64,000 nucleotides of DNA from Arenicola marina (taxonomy: Eukaryota; Annelida; Polychaeta; Arenicolidae). The position numbers and the translations under genes are program-made. The stretch's first letter is position 1. Every line of letters begins with the position of its first letter. The stretch lies in the NCBI GenBank assembly GCA_964019135.1, contig OZ025248.1:12469574-12533573 (forward strand), given 5' to 3'. Below, piece after piece: positions 25,601 to 35,897 of the stretch. A model generated the notes under the pieces. The model was not told the origin of the DNA. It saw only the letters and a program-made list of their open reading frames with translations, and made no database searches.

Positions 25601-28600
25601 CTGCAAACGAAGTGGCAAAGAACTATAATAATTGTCCGGTTTCCTGTTTCGTCCATAAAAGTGGCGATGTCAATGTATATAATGATCGTATATAGCTGTA
25701 TGTAGATTACAGACGCGTATTGCAATCAAGTGAAAATAAATAAATAGCAACTCGTACGCCTGTGTATTTACAGGGTACGACTTGTACGAATCGTAAGTAC
25801 AACTTTTTTGTAGGATTTATGTAGCCTTCACGTACGACTTAACTCGAACGACTTCTGTATCTCTTTCCACCGTCGGAGGCAGTGGTCACATCGCTACTCA
25901 TTCTATTGTGGGAGGTACCCCGCGACGTCAATAGACTTTTTCCAACCATGGGAGGCCGCCCGTGACGTCATTACTTTCCCCATTGTGGGAGGCCGCCCGT
26001 GACGTCACTACTTTACCCATTGTGGGAGGCCGCCCGTGAAGTCACTACTTTCCCCATTGTGGGAGGCCGCCCGTGACGTCACTACTTTACCCATTGTGGG
26101 AGGCCGCCCGTGACGTCACTACTTTACCCATTGTGGGAGGCCGCCCGTGACGTCACTACTTTACCCATTGTGGGAGGCCGCCCGTGACGTCACTACGTTA
26201 CCCATTGTGGGAGGCCGCCCGTGACGTCACTACTTTACCCATTGTGGGAGGCCGCCCGTGACGTTACTACTTTACCCATTGTGGGAGGCGGCCCTTGATG
26301 TTACTACTTCCCCCAATGTGGAAAGCAGGCCGTGACGTCCCTAATCTTGCCACTATTGGAGGCAAGCCGGTGACGTCACAACTCTTCTCAGTGTCAGCGC
26401 CAGATTATATACAACGCTTGAGTCGAGCGCCAGATTATATACAACGCTTGAGTCGAGCGCCAGATTATATACAACGCTTGGGCCAAGCGCAAGATTATAT
26501 ACAACGCTTGAGTCGAGCGCCAGATTATATACAACGCTTGAGTCGAGCGCCAGATTATATACAACGCTTGGGCCGAGCCCCGGCTTATATACAACGCTTG
26601 GGCCGAGCACCAGATTATATACAACGCTTGGGCCGAGCCCCAGATTATATACAACGCTTGGGCCGAGTCCCAGATTATATACAACGCTTGAGTCGAGCGC
26701 CAGATTATATACAACGCTTGAGTCGAGCGTCAGATTATATACAACGCTTGGGCCGAGCCCCAGATTATATACAACGCTTGGGTCGAGCCCCAGATTATAT
26801 ACAACGCTTGGGCCGAGCCCCAGATTATATACAACGCTTGGGCCGAGCCCAAGATTATATACAACGCTTGGGCCGAGCCTCAGATTATATACAACGCTTG
26901 GGCCAGGCGCCAGACTATATACAACGCTTGAGTCGAGCCCCAGATTATATACAACGCTTGGGCCGAGCCCCAGATTATATACAACGCTTGGGCCGAGCCC
27001 CAGATTATATACAACGCTTGGGCCGAGCCCCAGATTATATACCACGCTTGGGCCGAGCCCCAGATTATATACAACGCTTGGGCCGAGCCCCAGATTATAT
27101 ACAACGCTTGGACCGAGCGCCAGATTATATACAACGCTTGAGTCGAGCGCCAGATTATATACAACGCTTGAGTCGAGCGCCAGATTATATACAACGCTTG
27201 GGCCAAGCCCCAGATTATATACAACGCTTGAGTCGAGCGCCAGATTTTATACAACGCTTGGGCCGAGCCCCAGATTATATACAACGCTTGAGCCGAGTCC
27301 CAGATTATATACAACGCTTGGGCCGAGCGCCAGATTATATACAACGCTTGGGCCGAGCGGCAGATTATATACAACGCTTGAGTCGAGCGCCAGATTATAT
27401 ACAACGCTTGGGCCAAGCGCAAGATTATATACAACGCTTGAGTCGAGCGCCAGATTATATACAACGCTTGAGTCGAGCGCCAGATTATATACAACGCTTG
27501 GGCCGAGCCCCGGCTTATATACAACGCTTGGGCCGAGCACCAGATTATATACAACGCTTGGGCCGAGCCCCAGATTATATACAACGCTTGGGCCGAGTCC
27601 CAGATTATATACAACGCTTGAGTCGAGCGCCAGATTATATACAACGCTCGAGTCGAGCGTCAGATTATATACAACGCTTGGGCCGAGCCCCAGATTATAT
27701 ACAACGCTTGGGTCGAGCCCCAGATTATATACAACGCTTGGGCCGAGCGCCAGATTATCTACAACGCTTGGGCCGAGCCCAAGATTATATACAACGCTTG
27801 GGCCGAGCCTCAGATTATATACAACGCTTGGGCCAGGCGCCAGACTATATACAACGCTTGAGTCGAGCCCCAGATTATATACAACGCTTGGGCCGAGCCC
27901 CAGATTATATACAACGCTTGGGCCGAGCCCCAGATTATATACAACGCTTGGGCCGAGCCCCAGATTATATACAACGCTTGGGCCGAGCCCCAGATTATAT
28001 ACAACGCTTGGGCCGAGCCCCAGATTATATACAACGCTTGGACCGAGCGCCAGATTATATACAACGCTTGAGTCGAGCGCCAGATTATATACAACGCTTG
28101 AGTCGAGCGCCAGATTATATACAACGCTTGGGCCAAGCCCCAGATTATATACAACGCTTGAGTCGAGCGCCAGATTGTATACAACGCTTGGGCCGAGCCC
28201 CAGATTATATACAACGCTTGAGCCGAGTCCCAGATTATATACAACGCTTGGGCCGAGCGCCAGATTATATACAACGCTTGGGCCGAGCGGCAGATTATAT
28301 ACAACGCTTGAGTCGAGCGCCAGATTATATACAACGCTTGAGCCAAGCGCCAGATTATATACAACGCTTGAGTCGAGCGCTAGATTATATACAACGCTTG
28401 AGTCGAGCGCCAGATTATATACAACGCTTGGACCGAGCGCCAGATTATATACAACGCTTGAGTCGAGCCCCAGATTATATACAACGCTTGGGCCGAGCCC
28501 CAGATTATATACAACGCTTGAGTCGAGCGCCAGATTATATACAACGCTTGGGCCGAGCGCCAGATTATATACAACGCTTGAGTCGAGCGCCAGATTATAT

Positions 28601-31600
28601 ACAACGCTTGAGTCGAGCCCCAGATTATATACAACGCTTGGGCCGAGCCCCAGATTATATACAACGCTTGAGTCGAGCGCCAGATTATATACAACGCTTG
28701 GGCCGAGCCCCAGATTATATACAACGCTTGAGTCGAGCGCCAGATTATATACAACGCTTGGGCCGAGCCCCAGATTATATACAACGCTTGGGCCGAGCCC
28801 CAGATTATATACAACGCTTGAGTCGAGCGCCAGATTATATACAACGCTTGGGCCGAGCCTCAGATTATATACAACGCTTGGGCCGAGCCCCAGATTATAT
28901 ACAACGCTTGGGCCGAGCGCCAGATTATATACAACGCTTGGGCCGAGCCCCAGATTATATACAACGCTTGAGTCGAGCCCCAGATTATATACAACGCTTG
29001 GGCCGAGCGCCAGATTATTAACAACGCTTGAGTCGAGCGCCAGATTATATACAACGCTTGGGCCGAGCGCCAGATTATATACAACGCTTGAGTCGAGCGC
29101 CAGATTATATACAACGCTTGGGCCGAGCCCCAGATTATATACAACGCTTGAGTCGAGCGCCAGATTATATACAACGCTTGGGCCGAGCGCCAGATTATAT
29201 ACAACGCTTGAGTCGAGCGCCAGATTATATACAACGATTGGGCCGAGCGCTAGATTATATACAACGCTTGGGCCGAGCGCAAGATTATATACAACGCTTG
29301 AGCCGAGCGCTAGATTATATACAACGCTTGAACCGAGCCCCAGATTATGTATACACAGACGAGTACGTTTCGTGTAATGCACATTTTAACATTAGTCCAT
29401 GAGGCTGATGTATGGAGAGCAGTCCGGTATCATCTATGGTACCGGGTTATTACTTTCCCTGGGTAGGTTATAACGACTCACTCTGTATTAGATAAGGAAT
29501 GAGTTGTAGGTTATTATTGGGATCGTAGAACTTCGAAGCGTTGTGAGAAGTTGTGAGATCCCAATAAGGACCTATAACTCCGAGGAAACAATAGAAGTAT
29601 GCATTAACGGAAACTAATCACCTGTTCCGAGAAAATTGGTCCCTCGTGCCTCCGCGGTAACAAAAATGGCGAGAGCAAGTGATCGACTTAACCATTCCGC
29701 TGTCAAAGTGTGCAGTGCATAGAGTAACAAGACACTGCTGCGTCATTAAACCACGTAAAACGTTTGTAAAACTTAAACTTTCTTGGAGGGGAAACGTCAG
29801 GAAAACTTCTCTGGGCGTTCTGCCGAAACGTTCCAATAACCCATTTCAAAGCTAACGCTTGAATTACGTTTTTCGAACAGTCAGCAATCAAAATTTCACA
29901 CATATCCCTCCACGAACCAAAGTTAACGTTCAGGGAACGTTCCCACACCCCTCCAGGAACCAAAGCCTAACGTTCAGGGAACGTTGCATCTTCAGCTGGG
30001 AGGATAACAACTAATTCCGGACCCATTCATTGACGAAGAAAGCCTCACAACTGACATCACCACCAGTTTCAAATGTCATGCCAGGCTAGAATTAAAGAGC
30101 GTTATTATTTTGCTTTCACGGTTTCGCACATCACGAGGGATAAACTCACCACTGTTTCTGACGTTCAACGTGCTTCCCGTCACACAAACACAAGCGCCTG
30201 TAAGAAAGAAGGCGGTATTAAGTGACATTCCATTTCGGCTGATGTCGTTTCGGGGAAATGTAAATATACATTTTTAGGCCTGCCTGATTATGACTGCCTG
30301 ACTGCCACGGGTTGTTTTGCTTTGCTTTGGAGACAATCATGAAACTCTTATATTGGTATTGATCTAATTTTATTGATCTGCTGTGAGTTAAGAGGGAATA
30401 TTTTTTATGATTTAATGGGTAGGCCTATATATAGTATGGAAATGCAACAATTGAAAATAATGTTCTTTGAAGAGTTCTTCTCGAAGGCCATGTTCCTCAT
30501 CCTGAGAAGTAACTAGACTGCCAGCACATCGCATAGAACCGTCGAACCATCAAAACATCGCTTTGTCATCGCAAAACACACGAGGCCCAAATATGTGCCC
30601 ATATAAGAAAAAAAGTCCTTCCAATCAGCACTGAAAGAAATGTCATACACCCAATCGAACTATTAGATTCCTGTTTATTACTTCATGAGAGGAAAGCTAA
30701 AGTCTCTGGCTGCGCCATGTCCCTAAAATGTTTCGCGAACTGACCTGGGCAATTGCTTCCGGACGGGGAAAGGAAATTGCTGGCGATCCAGCCGGACTGT
30801 GGAGAATAAAGTGGTAATGATATAGTCCATACATAGACAAAACTTAAACTAGATCGATCCACACCAGACATAGTAATATCTGGCCATATTTTTTAAATTA
30901 ATTACCAACAGTTACTTGGATGGAGCGTCTCGCTAATGAACATAAGTAATGACGTTGTTAATTAAGCTGTGTCGTCTAGCAGCGAAGAAACCAAAGCTAG
31001 CCTTTCTATAAACAATTGACGGGGTAAGATTTGAAACTGTCATGCATTAGCCTGAATTCCAAATCACAGTGCATGTGCTTCAGATGGAGTGTAAGTGCTG
31101 ACGCCCACTGGACTCGTTCGCGGCGCGGTGACGGAACTGACGCGGCGACGGAACCGATGCGGCGCGGTTTGGTCGCGATGGCTATAGCCCACTGCACGCG
31201 GTGGTCGCGCGGTGAGTGACCGTATAGCAGCTGTCTGAATTAACGGCTTAGGCTATCTTTAGATATTAGCGGCATTTTGAAACAAAGGGAAGATAAATTC
31301 TTCTGATGAGGACGCACTCATGCTGTTAGCAGCGTAAAGACGTCGCAGAAGGAAGAGGTATTTTTGATTCATCGCACTCTTCAAAGAAGACTGGCGCTGG
31401 TAGAATACACAGGCTCATACAGGAGCTAAAAATTGCAAACGATAAGAGGTTTCGGACCTAAATTTACTTCAGATTGACACCAGTGCAGTTTCAGGAGTTG
31501 CTGGATCTGCGATCACGTCTCCACCAACTTTCGCGCGTCTTTGTGCCCGAAACAGAGGCTTTTGCCGCCAGGTTGGAGAATGTGCATGGCGCTGAATTTC

Positions 31601-34600
31601 ATTCCTTTTTCTGATTGGCTGAAATGTCGACGGCGCGCCGACCGAAGACCGAAAAATAGAACATGTCCTATCTCACCGCGGAGCCTCGACGGTACCGCGA
31701 CGGCACCGCGCCTGTGCCGTTCCGCTGACGCGTGCAGTGGGGCGGATGGGGGCCGTAACTTTTAACTGCGCCTTGGCCCTCTCAAAATAGGTAGCCCTCC
31801 GCCATAGTAAACCCTCAAGTCTAGACAGCCCTCCCATATAGTGAGCCCTCCAGCCTAGGTAGCCCTCCTCCATAGTGAGCCCTCCAGCCTAGGTAGCCCT
31901 CCCGCATAGTGAGCCCTCCAGTCTAGGCAGCCCTCCCCCATAGTGAGCCATCCACTCTACGTAGCCCTCCCCCATAGTGAGCCCTCCAGCCTAGGTAGAC
32001 CTCCCAGATCGCGAGCCCTCTGGCCTAGGCAGCCAGATAGTAAGCCCTCCAGCCAAGGTAGCCCTCCAGCCTAGGTAGCCCTCCCCCATAACGGGCCCTC
32101 CAGCCTAGGTAGCCCTCCCCCATAGTGAGCCCTCTAGTCTAGGCAGCCCTCCCCCATAGTGAGCCCTCCAGTCTAGGCAGCCCTCCCCTATAGTGAGCCC
32201 TCCAGCCTTGGTATCCCTCCCCCATAGTGAGCCCTCCAGTCAAGGCAACCCTCCCCTATAGTGAGCCCTCCAGCCTAGGTATCCCTCCCCCATAGTGAGC
32301 CCTCCAGTCTAGGCAGCCCTCCCCTATAGTGAGCCCTCCAGCCTTGGTATCCCTCCCCCATAGTGAGCCCTCCAGTCAAGGCAACCCTCCCCTATAGTGA
32401 GCCCTCCAGCCTAGGTATCTCTTCACCATAGTGAGCTCTCCATTCTAGGCAGCCCTCCCCCATAGTGCGCTCTCCAGTCTAGGCAGCCCTCCCCAATAGT
32501 GAGCCCTCTAGTCTAGGCAGCCCTCCCCTATAGTGAGCCCTCCAGCCTACGTAGCCCTCCCCCGTAGTGAGCTCTCCAGCCTACGTAGCCCTCCCCCATA
32601 GTGAGCTCTCCAGCCTACGTAGCCCTCCCCTATAGTGAGCCCTCCAGCCTACGTAGCCCTCCCCCATAGTGAGCCCTCCATTCTAGACAGCCCTCACCCA
32701 TAGTGAGCACTCTAGCCTAGGCAGCCCTACCCCATAGTGAGCCCTCTAGCCTAGGCAGCCCTACCCCATAGTGAGCCCTCCATTCTAGGCAGCCCTCACC
32801 CATAGTGAGCCCTCTAGCCTTAGGCAGCCCCACCCCATAGTGAGCCCTCTAGCCTAGGCAGTCGTACCCCATAGTGAGCCCTCTAGCCTAGGCAGCCGTA
32901 CCCCATAGTGAGCCCTCCAGTCTAGGCAGCCCTACCCCATAGTGAGCCCTCCATTCTAGGCAGCCCTCCCCTATAGTGAGCCCTCCAGCCTACGTAGCCC
33001 TCCCCCATAGTGAGCCCTCCAGTCTAGGCAGCCCTCCCCCATTGTGAGCCCACCATTCTAGGCAGCCCTCACCCATAGTGAGCTCTCTAGCCTAGGCAGC
33101 CCTACCCCATAGTAAACCCTCTAGCCTAGGCAGCCCTACGCCCTAGTGAGCCCTCCATTCTAGGCAGCCCTCACCCATAGTGAGCCCTCTAGCCTAGGCA
33201 GCCCTACCCCACAGTGAGCCCTCTAGCCTAGGCAGCCCTACCCCATAGTGAGCCCTCTAGCCTAGGCAGCCCTACCCCATAGTGAGCCGTCCAGTCTAGG
33301 CAGCCCTACCACATAGTGAGCCCTCCAGTCTAGGCAGCCCTCCCCTATAGTGAGCCCTCCAGCCTACGTAGCCCTCCCCCATAGTCAGCCCTCCAGTCTA
33401 GGCAGCCCTCCGCCATAGTGAGCCCACCATTCTAGGCAGCCCTCACCCATAGTGAGCCTTCAAGCCTAGACAGCCCTACCCCATAGTGAGCTCTCTGACC
33501 TGTGCAGCCAAAAAGACAATCGGGTCGCTTTCTAAATATAGCCGGTCGCTTGCTCATCCGTCGGTCTGTGGCTCGTCTCCAATTCTACAAGCCCCAATCT
33601 CAGACCCTCTGGGTCAGCGGTGGCTCCACCGCGTGAGTGACGTACGAGCTATTAGAATGAGTGGTAAACTCACATGCGTGGTAAATGCGCCCCTGCTCTC
33701 CTCACCTCTGCCCCAAACAACCCCCGGAGGAGGCGCCGGCTACTCCCATATGTCATAATTGTAAAGAGAGGTCCCACACACACTGCTAAAGCCGTGCGCG
33801 CCATTCGCTCGGGTGGTTGATTGGTTATTCGGGACGCTTTAACCGCTTTTGGTCATATCGCGTCAATGGGAGAAAGAAGGGAGAGTGGAGCCATGTCCCC
33901 GGGGGTAACCCCCTACTCTTTACGAAGAAAGACATGGGATCTTTATCCTGCGACTTCACAGACATGGCCACAGCGGGGCTCCAACCACCGATCCACGTGC
34001 CGTTTGGCTCTCAGGTGGCCAGAGCACTCAATGCGAGCGCTCTAGCCCACTGAGCTATCGAGGCGGCCCTGCCATTCACTAGGCAATAGGCAGGTGACAA
34101 TATCGGTGAAAATACGTACAGCTTGACGATAAGCGAAGACAATGAATGGGGAGCACCACAAACTGGGAAACAGATAAGTTAAATAATTGCTCCCGCCCCA
34201 TGGGGGACAACCCAACCAGCGGGCTGGAGATGGCGTGCAGGTGAAAGACACACGGTAATAACAGTATGAGTGAGTGTCAAAATACAATGGCCCCTAAGCG
34301 AATTCAGCATGAGAGGAGAACTTAGTCGCTTGCAAGCACAAAAGAAGAAAAACTCGGGAGCGGAACAAAGACTTTACAGTGATCTTTTTATATATAAGCA
34401 AATAGATACGTTATAATTAACTTGTATGGGTCTTTCTTGCTTTGGGGTCTCCTTTTGTGATTACGACTGCATGTCAATAAATACACTTGACATACCTCGG
34501 TAAAAGACGGTCCAATTAATTGGGTTTGATTTGGCTTCGGATTTTGTTGACATATTTAATGCCTTCCCGTCCATAATGTACACTATAGACCACACCCTCA

Positions 34601-35897
34601 CCGGTTCGTGTTAATATAAAGCCTGCTATTAATTAGGAAAGTCGACTACATTTTCACTGGCTTTACATCCGTGACAATTGGTGACATTTACACCGATCAT
34701 TTGGGGTTTTTTTGTTACATTTTTTTTGTATATATGCTGCATCAATTACCGGACCCAATTCAGGATACCGGATTCTATGGAAAAGGCCCCTCGTAAATCA
34801 TCAGCAGCTGAATGGAGCAAAAACTGGATCAGACGCCAATAACCTGAGTCCGTGTACATCGAGATACCGTCTGGATAATGTATGATTTGATACTGCCTAT
34901 ATACTGTCTCGATGTTGTCTAGACACTGTCTCGCTTTTGTATAGATACTGTCTGGTATTGTGTATATAGTGCAATGTAATATGTGTATAATGCAAGGTAA
35001 TTTCTATATAATGCAATGTAATGTGTATTTAGTGCAATGTAATGTGTGTATAGTTCAAGGTAATGTGTATATAGTGCAATGTAATGTGTATATAGTGCAA
35101 TGTAATTTGTAAATAGTGCAATGTAATGTGTATATAGTGCAATGTAATGTGTATATAGTGCAATGTAATGTGTATATTGTGCAATGTAATGTCTGTCCAA
35201 TGCATGGTACTGTCTCGATATTGTCCAGATATTGTTTCGATAATGACTGGTGCTGTCTGTGTAATGCATGACACTGTCTAGATACTATCTAGATATTGTC
35301 TAGATAATGACTGGTGTTGTCTAGATAATGCGTCAATGGCTATGTCGGCATTATCCTTGTCATGCGTTAACTAGCTGACCCCACTTAACACGATGACGGA
35401 CTGATGATTGGCATTCTTACCTGGCCATTGTAGGATACCTGCCAGTAGCTGTACGACTGTCCTCCGAGCGAGCAGCGCTGTGTTCGGCCCCGGGAGACGT
35501 AGCAATCGCCACGATTTGCCTGTCCTATCAGCGAGCCGCATGCTGTCACCGAAGAACACGATACCGTGACACAACCGTCAAACCCGGCAAACAGCTCGCG
35601 ATATATATATCTTTTAGTTGATTCGTTCTTTTTCACAAATGAGCAATAAAATCATTTAATATTACGCATTATTAATATAAGGGTTTAATTAACAAAAACA
35701 GAAGAGAATGTATATTCAATGAGGTAATGCTTAACTCGTTTAGACCCTATGAATGGATGCCTACCTGAGCTCCTGATGTTAACGCCATTTCCTGTCAGGC
35801 AGACACAGCTGCCCTCTGCCGGCTGACCCCAGCATCGCGCGAGAAGAGTGAAGAGAGCAGCGACGACCAAAGCACTGCGAGGCACCGAACGACTCAT
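10512..35897 (-). CDS. secreted PGRP/amidase with three SH3b domains (13 coding exons)
   Basis: Joined exons (35897-35765, 35542-35421, 30796-30745, 30197-30150, 25600-25473, 20843-20789, 20409-20347, 16937-16810, 14905-14818, 12712-12624, 11660-11564, 11254-11049, 10634-10512) give one 1332-nt frame of 443 aa, with GT-AG at every junction. Layout: signal peptide about 1-24 (cleavage near CWG/QPAEG); SH3b domains near 31-97, 104-170 and 187-255; Pro/Ala-rich linker to about 272; PGRP domain about 274-443. Expected zinc and catalytic residues are H306 (FIHHS), Y341 (DIGYNF), H415 (HGHRD), T421 and C423 (STSCPG), so amidase activity is predicted. Family knowledge: such enzymes cut the MurNAc-L-Ala bond of peptidoglycan, and SH3b domains often bind cell-wall peptide. 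An in-frame upstream ATG at 35924 would bury the signal peptide, so 35897 is preferred. No convincing poly(A) signal was found. Confidence 0.88.
11049..11254 (-). CDS. triple-SH3b PGRP, exon 12 (PGRP core)
   Basis: Encodes [34 protein letters not shown] and NLIQCGVDL. It is 206 nt, identical in length to exon 6 of the plus-strand gene, with donor GTGAGT. Confidence 0.93.
11564..11660 (-). CDS. triple-SH3b PGRP, exon 11 (first zinc-ligand His)
   Basis: Encodes VFIHHSEGAACTSESSC ... YHMDNN, with the first zinc-ligand His. It is 97 nt with donor GTGGGT. Confidence 0.92.
12624..12712 (-). CDS. triple-SH3b PGRP, exon 10 (PGRP domain start)
   Basis: Encodes GCSGAHVVSRSAWGARNPRG, the PGRP entry motif (usually SRxEWGAR; here SAWGAR). 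It is 89 nt, exactly as in the paralogues, with donor GTCAGT. Confidence 0.88.
12757..14049. repeat. minisatellite, 27-bp unit, about 48 copies
   Basis: The unit on the plus strand reads AATATRCACAATACTGCAAT plus TCCTGGT. It lies in intron 9 of the triple-SH3b PGRP gene, 45 bp upstream (in gene direction) of the exon 10 acceptor. The 27-bp period keeps several frames open on both strands. Confidence 0.95.
14050..14639. other. intronic sequence, nothing recognised
   Basis: Part of intron 9. No exon-like PGRP or SH3b segment was found on the minus strand. Confidence 0.45.
14640..14856 (-). repeat. minisatellite, 39-bp unit, 5 copies, each with a splice donor
   Basis: On the minus strand each unit contains CCGGCAG followed by GTACGC (GTAGGC in the farthest copy). 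Donors are exactly 39 bp apart. The first unit is the 3' end of exon 9 itself. Each unit encodes a G-T-H-P-R-P-P-S/P-G-P-A-P-A block. The array is strongly GC-rich, with G-runs on the plus strand. Confidence 0.9.
14818..14905 (-). CDS. triple-SH3b PGRP, exon 9 (SH3b-3 end and proline-rich linker)
   Basis: Encodes TGWMADDWLQASPDSSCS and then a Pro/Ala-rich linker (RPAPGPAPA). The donor GTACGC at 14817-14812 keeps phase 1. Four further donors follow at 39-bp intervals (14779, 14740, 14701 and 14662 as possible last exon bases). All keep phase 1 and would add 13-aa linker blocks. Which one is used cannot be read from DNA. Confidence 0.75.
14966..16575. repeat. minisatellite, 18-bp unit, about 89 copies
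   Basis: The unit is CAGCGACCAGCCTCTATA with variants (CTCCACA, CTATGCA, AACC). It fills most of intron 8 of the triple-SH3b PGRP gene. The 18-bp unit leaves frames open on both strands; these are not genes. Confidence 0.95.
16810..16937 (-). CDS. triple-SH3b PGRP, exon 8 (SH3b-3 body)
   Basis: Encodes CGSKIGQLTRGGCVS ... YTFRQVEYNGQ. It is 128 nt with acceptor TTTCTGCAG and donor GTAAAT. The adjacent 50-bp array copies its acceptor and first codons. Confidence 0.88.
17045..20315 (-). repeat. minisatellite, 50-bp unit, about 65 copies, acceptor-bearing
   Basis: On the minus strand each unit has TTGTTTGTATATACAG followed by CCTACGGTGGTGAGATTGGG. It fills nearly all of intron 7, upstream of exon 8 (16937). 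Units nearest exon 8 (17200-17280) read TTTGTACAG then CTTGTGGTGAAGAGATTGGG, closely matching the exon 8 boundary (TTTCTGCAG then CTTGTGGAAGTAAGATCGGC). Confidence 0.93.
20347..20409 (-). CDS. triple-SH3b PGRP, exon 7 (SH3b-3 start)
   Basis: Encodes AVGTSRCYCTNAENHNVRNT. The acceptor is TTTCTCGCAG and the donor GTAAGT. The CxC...NVR pattern matches the other SH3b starts, but the usual LTG is replaced by TNA. Confidence 0.83.
20588..20619. repeat. perfect 15-bp palindrome with 2-nt loop
   Basis: GAACTGTAATTGGTG (20588-20602) is followed by GA and then its exact reverse complement (20605-20619). It lies in the 379-bp intron 6, between SH3b exons 6 and 7, about 180 bp from the exon 7 acceptor. 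Confidence 0.9.
20789..20843 (-). CDS. triple-SH3b PGRP, exon 6 (SH3b-2 end)
   Basis: Encodes SAWMANNWLAVSIPSRCQ. It is 55 nt, phase 0 to 1, with donor GTAATC. It has the same size as exon 3 of the plus-strand genes. Confidence 0.85.
20885..24395. repeat. large array with 10-bp base period and 20/30-bp multiples
   Basis: Built from decamers such as CATCGCCCAT, CACGGCCCAC and TGCGGTCCAC. A 19-bp sub-array (GCCATGATCGCCCATCACG) occupies about 21620-21830. It fills most of intron 5, ending about 45 bp from the exon 6 acceptor. Confidence 0.95.
24396..24885. other. intronic sequence, nothing recognised
   Basis: Intron 5 of the triple-SH3b PGRP gene. No exon or repeat was recognised. Confidence 0.45.
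24889..25065 (-). mobile_element. tRNA-derived SINE copy
   Basis: On the minus strand the head contains ATGGTCTAGTGGTTAGCG, a tRNA-like pol III A box. The tail (GGGGTTACAACCCCAGACAT on the minus strand) resembles the tail of the element at 33815-34080. A CACACTGCCACAGC tandem repeat (24950-24985) sits between them. The B box is unclear. Confidence 0.6.
25473..25600 (-). CDS. triple-SH3b PGRP, exon 5 (SH3b-2 body)
   Basis: Encodes CGGKIGTVTNGDCFV ... YIYWQVDYQGQ. It is 128 nt with donor GTAAGT, and is paralogous to exons 2 and 8. Confidence 0.88.
25915..26390. promoter_or_regulatory. 38-bp tandem array carrying about eight CRE palindromes
   Basis: The unit is about 38 bp (CCATTGTGGGAGGCCGCCCG then TGACGTCACTACTTTAC). 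TGACGTCA, the consensus CREB/ATF site, is intact in about eight copies (from 25972 to 26372) and mutated in a few (TGAAGTCA, TGACGTTA). It lies in intron 4 of the triple-SH3b PGRP gene, 315-790 bp upstream of exon 5. Regulatory function is inference. Confidence 0.6.
26398..29350. repeat. minisatellite, 30-bp unit, about 98 copies, higher-order structure
   Basis: The unit is CAGATTATATACAACGCTTG plus GGCCGAGCCC or AGTCGAGCGC. It is in intron 4. Frames stay open for 908 codons (+) and 711 codons (-) only because the period is divisible by three. A 930-bp block of 31 units is duplicated (26431-27360 and 27361-28290). Confidence 0.96.
29351..30149. other. intronic sequence with small inverted and direct repeats
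   Basis: Holds an inverted repeat at about 29506-29578 (TATTGGGATC / GATCCCAATA) and a 45-bp direct duplication around ACGTTCAGGGAACGTT (29920-29985). No exon was recognised. Confidence 0.5.
30150..30197 (-). CDS. triple-SH3b PGRP, exon 4 (SH3b-2 start)
   Basis: Encodes ACVCVTGSTLNVRNS, the start of SH3b-2. The acceptor is TCTTTCTTACAG and the donor GTGAGT; phase 1 at both ends. Confidence 0.85.
30745..30796 (-). CDS. triple-SH3b PGRP, exon 3 (SH3b-1 end)
   Basis: Encodes SGWIASNFLSPSGSNCP, the closing strand of SH3b-1. It is 52 nt, ends in phase 1, and has donor GTCAGT. Confidence 0.85.
30880..31769. other. intronic sequence, nothing recognised
   Basis: Part of intron 2. The segment 31080-31210 is CG-rich with GGCGCGG runs. 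No coding signal was recognised. Confidence 0.4.
31775..33500. repeat. minisatellite, 34-bp unit, about 50 copies
   Basis: The unit is GTAGCCCTCCCCCATAGTGA plus GCCCTCCAGCCTAG. It fills about 1.7 kb of intron 2 of the triple-SH3b PGRP gene. Confidence 0.95.
33815..34080 (-). mobile_element. tRNA-derived SINE copy
   Basis: Reading the minus strand from 34076: GCCGCCTCGATAGCTCAGTG, a tRNA-like 5' end with A box TAGCTCAGTGG. Then comes a B-box-like GGTTGGAGCCC (33986-33976), and a tail with GGGGTTACCCCC and GACATGGCTCC. The tail resembles that at 24889-25065. It is inserted in intron 2. Confidence 0.7.
34081..34960. other. intronic sequence, nothing recognised
   Basis: AT-rich intron 2 sequence. 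No exon or element was recognised. Confidence 0.4.
34965..35205. repeat. minisatellite, 21-bp unit, about 11 copies
   Basis: The unit is GTGTATATAGTGCAATGTAA plus T. It lies in intron 2, about 220 bp beyond the exon 2 donor. It is flanked on both sides by degenerate 'CTGTCT(A/C)GATA' repeats. Confidence 0.9.
35421..35542 (-). CDS. triple-SH3b PGRP, exon 2 (SH3b-1 body)
   Basis: Encodes CGSLIGQANRGDCYV ... SYWQVSYNGQ. The acceptor is GACAG and the donor GTAAGA. It is 122 nt, the same size as exon 2 of both plus-strand PGRP genes. Confidence 0.9.
35765..35897 (-). CDS. triple-SH3b PGRP, exon 1 (signal peptide, SH3b-1 start)
   Basis: Encodes a hydrophobic signal peptide (SALVVAALFTLLARCWG) and the SH3b start CVCLTGNGVNIRSS. 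The donor is GTAGGC and the exon ends in phase 1. Confidence 0.88.

Noticed and set aside
26295..29021. 908-codon open frame of repeated APDYIQRLGR-type units
   Set aside because: It lies in intron 4 antisense to the PGRP gene and exists only because the 30-bp unit is divisible by three. The opposite strand is also open for 711 codons, and variation between units is no lower at codon positions that matter.
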